From assembly GCA_018266845.1 (NCBI GenBank), contig JAFDZO010000004.1:62001-126000 (forward strand): DNA of 64,000 nucleotides. Direction: 5' to 3'. Positions 60,179 to 64,000 of the stretch are shown one piece after another (within the stretch, counting starts at the first letter, position 1; every line of letters starts with the position of its first letter). Under the pieces are notes generated by a model, which ran no database searches, was not told the DNA's origin, and saw only the letters and a program-made list of their open reading frames with translations. The DNA comes from Bacteroidota bacterium. Lineage in GTDB: Bacteria > Bacteroidota > Ignavibacteria > Tepidaquicellales > Tepidaquicellaceae. The translations under genes and the position numbers were made by a program.

Positions 60179-60936
60179 TGGGCTACAGGATAGATAGACT
60201 TAAATTGTCATTCAGGGAAAACGGAACAGGGTGGACGTTAAATTATCTTTTTAAGAGACTGACTAAGATGGAATATTTTTCTAAAAACCTCCAGAAACTT
60301 GAAGCTAAAAAAAAGTACCCGGGATGGAACAGCGTAACCCAAAACAAACTGACATGGAACAACTGGGATTGGAATCAGCTTGGCGAGGAGTGGACAAAAT
60401 CACCGCAATGGAAGGGTAAGCTTATTAGCGAAATAATAGGCAGGATAATTCCTGAAAAATCTTCAATCATAGAAATAGGTCCCGGCGGCGGAAGGTGGAC
60501 AGAGCATCTTTTGAAAAAAGCTGAGAAGCTTCACCTTGTAGATATTTCTGAAAAATGTCTTCAGCTTTGCAAAGAGAGGTTTGGAAATAACAGCGTGCTC
60601 CGCTATAATCTTATCAGCAATATTGATTTTGGCTTTGCAGAGAAAGAATCAATTGATGTGATTTTCTCCTATGATGTTTTTGTGCATATAGACAAAACTC
60701 AGATTGAGGAGTATTTCAACGAGTTTGCCGGAGTTTTGAAAAAATCTGGTAGAATAATTTTGCATTACAGTAAAGTAGGCGATAAGTTTGGAGAATACAG
60801 AAGCAGGTTTACATCTGAAGATATGAATGCTCTGCTTGCTAAGCACCGGCTTACCCTGATTGAGGAGTATGATGTTGAAACTTTGGAAAAGAATAAAGGA
60901 AATTTTTTTGAAGTAATTGCAGTGATAGAAAAATAA
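60178..60936 (+). CDS. class I SAM-dependent methyltransferase
   Basis: I chose the ATG at 60178, which overlaps the preceding stop (TGATG), giving 252 aa; a TTG one codon earlier is also possible. The SAM site is IIEIGPGGGRWTEHLLKKA (about 98-116). The acidic loop LVDISEKCLQLCKERFGN, DVIFSYDVFVHIDKTQ and ILHYSKVGDKFGEY follow. The N-terminal 80 residues are polar and Trp-rich. A sugar methylation role is inferred. Confidence 0.85.
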   Translation: MGYRIDRLKLSFRENGTGWTLNYLFKRLTKMEYFSKNLQKLEAKKKYPGWNSVTQNKLTWNNWDWNQLGEEWTKSPQWKGKLISEIIGRIIPEKSSIIEIGPGGGRWTEHLLKKAEKLHLVDISEKCLQLCKERFGNNSVLRYNLISNIDFGFAEKESIDVIFSYDVFVHIDKTQIEEYFNEFAGVLKKSGRIILHYSKVGDKFGEYRSRFTSEDMNALLAKHRLTLIEEYDVETLEKNKGNFFEVIAVIEK

Positions 60937-61671
60937 ATGCGGGCGATAAATATTCTCGGTTTTGATTTCCTTGATTCGGGCTATGATGAAATAATTAGTG
61001 TCGTTGATAAAAAAATCTCCGGCAGAGAAGTCTTTACTTTTCTGAATGTAAATCCGCATATCATTAATGAAGCTGCGAAGAATATTGAATTAGAAAAAAA
61101 CCTTAAAAAACTTTCTGCAATTTATGCTGACGGAATCGGAGTTTATATAGCGTCAAAAATTCTTTACGGGAATAACGGCTTTGCGCAGAAGATTACCGGC
61201 ACTGATTTGTATTATAAAATTTTATCTTATGCTGAGGCAAACCAAAGAAAGATTTTTTTCTTCGGGGGCGGGGACGAAGCTGTAGGGAAACTTGAATGCG
61301 TATTAAGAGAAAGGTTTCCTAAATTAAAAATAGGCGGAATAGTAAAACGGGAAACTAATTTCTCTGATTTAACTGTTACTAAGATTAGGTCTTCCAATTC
61401 AGATATTTTATTCGTAGGTTTAGGTTCGCCCCATCAGGAAGAGTGGCTTTCGCGTTACTCACATCTGGTAAATGTTCCCGTTCAGATAGCTATGGGCAGC
61501 GGCATCGAATTTATCTCCGGCAATTATAATCGCGCGCCGGTGCTTTTCCAAAATCTCGGACTTGAATGGTTTTATCGCTTTCTTAATGAGCCGGCAAGAT
61601 TATGGAAAAGATATTTCCTCGGGAACCCTTTGTTCATTTATAAAATTTTTTTTCAAAAGCTAAAAAAATAG
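60937..61671 (+). CDS. WecG/TagA/CpsF family glycosyltransferase
   Basis: The 244-aa protein has FLNVNPHIINEAAKN (30-44), the YADGIGVYIASKILYG block with the key Asp, GTDLYYKIL, IFFFGG and DILFVGLGSPHQEEWLSRYS. The family (GT26) transfers ManNAcA, ManNAc or related residues to lipid-linked sugars at the membrane. Last gene of the cluster; the AlgD-type dehydrogenase and the uronate modifiers upstream fit a uronic acid donor. Confidence 0.93.
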   Translation: MRAINILGFDFLDSGYDEIISVVDKKISGREVFTFLNVNPHIINEAAKNIELEKNLKKLSAIYADGIGVYIASKILYGNNGFAQKITGTDLYYKILSYAEANQRKIFFFGGGDEAVGKLECVLRERFPKLKIGGIVKRETNFSDLTVTKIRSSNSDILFVGLGSPHQEEWLSRYSHLVNVPVQIAMGSGIEFISGNYNRAPVLFQNLGLEWFYRFLNEPARLWKRYFLGNPLFIYKIFFQKLKK

Positions 61672-61686
61672 CGCCCCTATAAAAAA

Positions 61687-64000
61687 ATGAAAAAAGTACT
61701 TCTGTTTATGGCATTCTTTTGTGGGATAGGTACAGCTTTTTCACAAAATTACAATTGGATTACTCCAAACAAAACCTACCTAAAGCTATACATTGTTCAG
61801 GATGGAGTTTACCGGATTAACAAATCCGATTTTACGAATTCTGGTATTAGTGTATCAGCTATAGACCCCCGTACCGTAAAGGTCCTTTATAAAGGAAATC
61901 AAATTCCCATTTACTTTGAAGGCGAAGCCGATGGTGTCTTCAACGATAATGATTTTTTTGATTTTTACGGAACCCGTAATTACGGAGGGACTACCAGATA
62001 TTTAAATGGATACGAAAATACTTTAGTGTACACTAAGGATGAGTATTTTAGTTATTACTCCGATACTTCGGCATACTGGGTTGACTGGGGCGGAGCAAAT
62101 GGTTTGAGAATGACTGATGTCAGCTCTTCAAATTCTTTTTCCCTGTATTCATCGCCATACTACTATGAAAAATTTCATGCCGAGCGTGATGTAATATACT
62201 CTTTGGGTGAAAGCAAAAATGCTAACAGCGATTATAGAAACTACAACCCTGAATTGGTTGAAGGCGAAGGGTGGTACTGGGATGATTTGTTTCATCTTTA
62301 CAGTGTGCGGGATAGCGCTAAACTAAAAAATCTTTATGTATCGCCGCAGCCAATAGCGCAGATAAAATTTTTCGCTTATCCAAATGCGAATGATACAAAC
62401 AGACTCAGAATTTTAGTTGATAATTACACTCTCGGATTTTATAAAACAATCGGCTACTATAAATATGATACCACTGTATCATTCCCTTCGAGCTATTTTG
62501 ATACAACAGCGCAGCGTACAAAAGTCATTTTTACCTATTTTGACAGTACCGGAATGGGTCCCCCCCCCTTAGCTCCATTTGGGAATGTTTACTTTGATTA
62601 CTTCGACTTGATATATCCTTCTAAGTTTAAATTTTTTGAAAATAATTTCTACGCCGACTTAGCCTTTAATAATTCAGGCACGGATACTACAACAAAGCGT
62701 TTTAAAGTTTCCGGTTTCGGTTCGCCTAATAATCTTACGTTGTATGATGTTCGTAACGGCATAAGAATCACTAACTACGGCGTTTCATCTGATACAATAT
62801 TGTTTAGCGCAAAGAGCAACGCCAATCTAAAAATCACAAACTCGAATGCTTATCTAAAGCCATTGCGAATGAAGCAAAAGCAGGTTGCTAATCTTGTTAC
62901 CGGCGCGGCTGACTATATAATTGTGTATCCGCAGCAGTTTGTAAATGCGGCGGAACAATTGAGGCAGCACAGGCAATCGTTTGATACCATGCGCTCTGTA
63001 AAAGCAAGCATAGAAGATATATATGATATTTTTAATTATGGCATGGAAGACCCAAAGGCAGTTCGCTCATTTGTAAAAAATGCTTATACTACATGGACTG
63101 CGCCTAAAGCAAAATATCTTTGCCTATTCGGAAGAGGTTCTCTCGACCCGAAAAAGAATTCAAACAGTTCTCAATTTTTCGTAAATGTTGTCCCAAGCTA
63201 CGGGAATCCCACCTGCGATGGTTACTTTGGCAATGTTTATGATTCCGCAAAAGTTTATGTGCAGCATGTTGCTGTTGGAAGGCTGCCGGCATATTCAGAG
63301 CAGGAAGCAAATGATATTGTGAATAAAATAATCAGCTATGATAATCAAAGAAACAGTTATGCTTACTGGTGGAAGAAAGATGTGATGGTAACAGGCGGGC
63401 TGAACAGAGGTGAGCAGACCAGCTTCCAGTTAGAAGCAAATTCAATAATTAATACTTACTTTAATGTAAATCCTCTGAGGTTTTTGTCAGATAAAATTTA
63501 CAGAAATGATTCAACAGGCGGTATATCCTATCAGTTTTCCGATTCGATTAAAAATACTTTCAACCGCGGCGCGATGTTTTTTAACTATATAGGACATGCA
63601 GGAAACGGAACGTGGGATAACGGGCTTGAAGACCCAAGTGTGCTTTCAAACGGACAAAAACTCCCTTTTGTATTTAGTATGACGTGCTTTACGGGGAAAA
63701 ATGCCATTAATGAATATCGCGGATTCGGTGAAAAATTTATTTATCTCCCGAATAAAGGCTCAATAGGATATGTAGGAAATTCCGGCTGGACGTTTGCCGT
63801 TAACGGAGAGGCTCTCAATAAGAGATTTCTTGACGGGCTAAAAAGCGGACTTCGCAGGCAGGGAGAGATGATGCAATATGCTATTAAAAGCGATTCATTG
63901 AATACAAGTTATCAATCACGGTTTACTTTAAATACTTATGTATTGCTTGGAGACCCCTCTGAAAAAATATTGCTGCCTACTTATCCTGAATTTGAAATTT
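61687..64000 (+). CDS. C25-family (gingipain/PorU-like) peptidase, start of gene, open at the window edge
   Basis: The frame from ATG 61687 stays open to 64000 (771 codons seen). A signal peptide (MKKVLLFMAFFCGIGTAFSQ) is followed by a propeptide-like beta region and the caspase-like C25 domain with His637 (YIGHAGNGTWDNG) and Cys667 (MTCFTGKNA). PorU of this family is the T9SS signal peptidase/sortase, so it would process the exported sorting-domain protein. A run of nine C (62560-62568) encodes three Pro at residues 292-294. Start is 15 nt after the cluster end. Confidence 0.9.
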   Translation, partial: MKKVLLFMAFFCGIGTAFSQNYNWITPNKTYLKLYIVQDGVYRINKSDFTNSGISVSAIDPRTVKVLYKGNQIPIYFEGEADGVFNDNDFFDFYGTRNYGGTTRYLNGYENTLVYTKDEYFSYYSDTSAYWVDWGGANGLRMTDVSSSNSFSLYSSPYYYEKFHAERDVIYSLGESKNANSDYRNYNPELVEGEGWYWDDLFHLYSVRDSAKLKNLYVSPQPIAQIKFFAYPNANDTNRLRILVDNYTLGFYKTIGYYKYDTTVSFPSSYFDTTAQRTKVIFTYFDSTGMGPPPLAPFGNVYFDYFDLIYPSKFKFFENNFYADLAFNNSGTDTTTKRFKVSGFGSPNNLTLYDVRNGIRITNYGVSSDTILFSAKSNANLKITNSNAYLKPLRMKQKQVANLVTGAADYIIVYPQQFVNAAEQLRQHRQSFDTMRSVKASIEDIYDIFNYGMEDPKAVRSFVKNAYTTWTAPKAKYLCLFGRGSLDPKKNSNSSQFFVNVVPSYGNPTCDGYFGNVYDSAKVYVQHVAVGRLPAYSEQEANDIVNKIISYDNQRNSYAYWWKKDVMVTGGLNRGEQTSFQLEANSIINTYFNVNPLRFLSDKIYRNDSTGGISYQFSDSIKNTFNRGAMFFNYIGHAGNGTWDNGLEDPSVLSNGQKLPFVFSMTCFTGKNAINEYRGFGEKFIYLPNKGSIGYVGNSGWTFAVNGEALNKRFLDGLKSGLRRQGEMMQYAIKSDSLNTSYQSRFTLNTYVLLGDPSEKILLPTYPEFEI

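Noticed and set aside
61687-64000. C25 peptidase as a pseudogene broken at the C9 tract
   Set aside because: Translation from 61687 stays in frame through the tract to the catalytic His and Cys and to the window edge.

Overview
The window reads as chromosomal DNA of an uncultured member of the Bacteroidota/Chlorobiota (FCB) group, most likely Ignavibacteria-like. The evidence is AT-rich sequence, few Shine-Dalgarno sites, TAnnTTTG-type promoter cores, Gram-negative lipid A genes, and a secreted protein whose C-terminal sorting domain carries the NYPNPFNP signature of type IX secretion cargo. A C25 (gingipain/PorU-like) peptidase runs off the right edge. I saw no rRNA, tRNA, CRISPR array, prophage or intact insertion sequence.

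Left part (1-15.1 kb): mostly housekeeping and small accessory operons. A minus-strand operon encodes RapZ-C, an MFS permease, a beta-propeller-like protein and YjbQ (cut by the edge). YbjQ and a membrane protein follow, then a PA0069-type radical SAM protein with an array of six GTAACATT sites upstream. Next come a DUF4349 lipoprotein, glutamine synthetase with an Lrp-type regulator, a HEAT-repeat protein with a signal-less metzincin protease, an operon with an ABC membrane domain lacking an ATPase, an ECF sigma factor with a small membrane protein, and engB.

Middle (15.1-34 kb): a 1.2-kb gene-free stretch full of palindromic repeats, a tricorn-type protease, and a partial branched-chain amino acid uptake operon (livK, livH) interrupted by a four-helix-bundle (rRNA intervening-sequence protein type) gene bounded by inverted simple repeats. 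A 304-bp MITE-like element follows, with 20-bp terminal inverted repeats and a 9-bp target duplication. Then come a polyprenyl-phosphate-type glycosyltransferase, a tight operon (two tandem LpxA-type acyltransferases, CYTH protein, PanB, NrnA-like DHH phosphoesterase), leucyl aminopeptidase, a NamZ-like (DUF1343) protein, a TrmB-family regulator and a T9SS-exported propeller protein.

Right part (34.2-61.7 kb): about 25 co-directional, often overlapping genes form one surface-polysaccharide cluster. It supplies GDP-sugars (gmd, an AlgD-type GDP-mannose dehydrogenase), amidation (AsnB and an AsnB paralogue), acyl and methyl transfer, chain initiation (WbaP-type transferase), extension (GT2, GT4, GT9, WecG/CpsF families), flipping (two Wzx-type) and polymerisation (Wzy-type). 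A short leader ORF overlapping a hairpin sits in front of gmd. About nine of the genes appear to start with TTG. No chain-length regulator or export porin is present, so the window either lacks part of the locus or relies on genes elsewhere.
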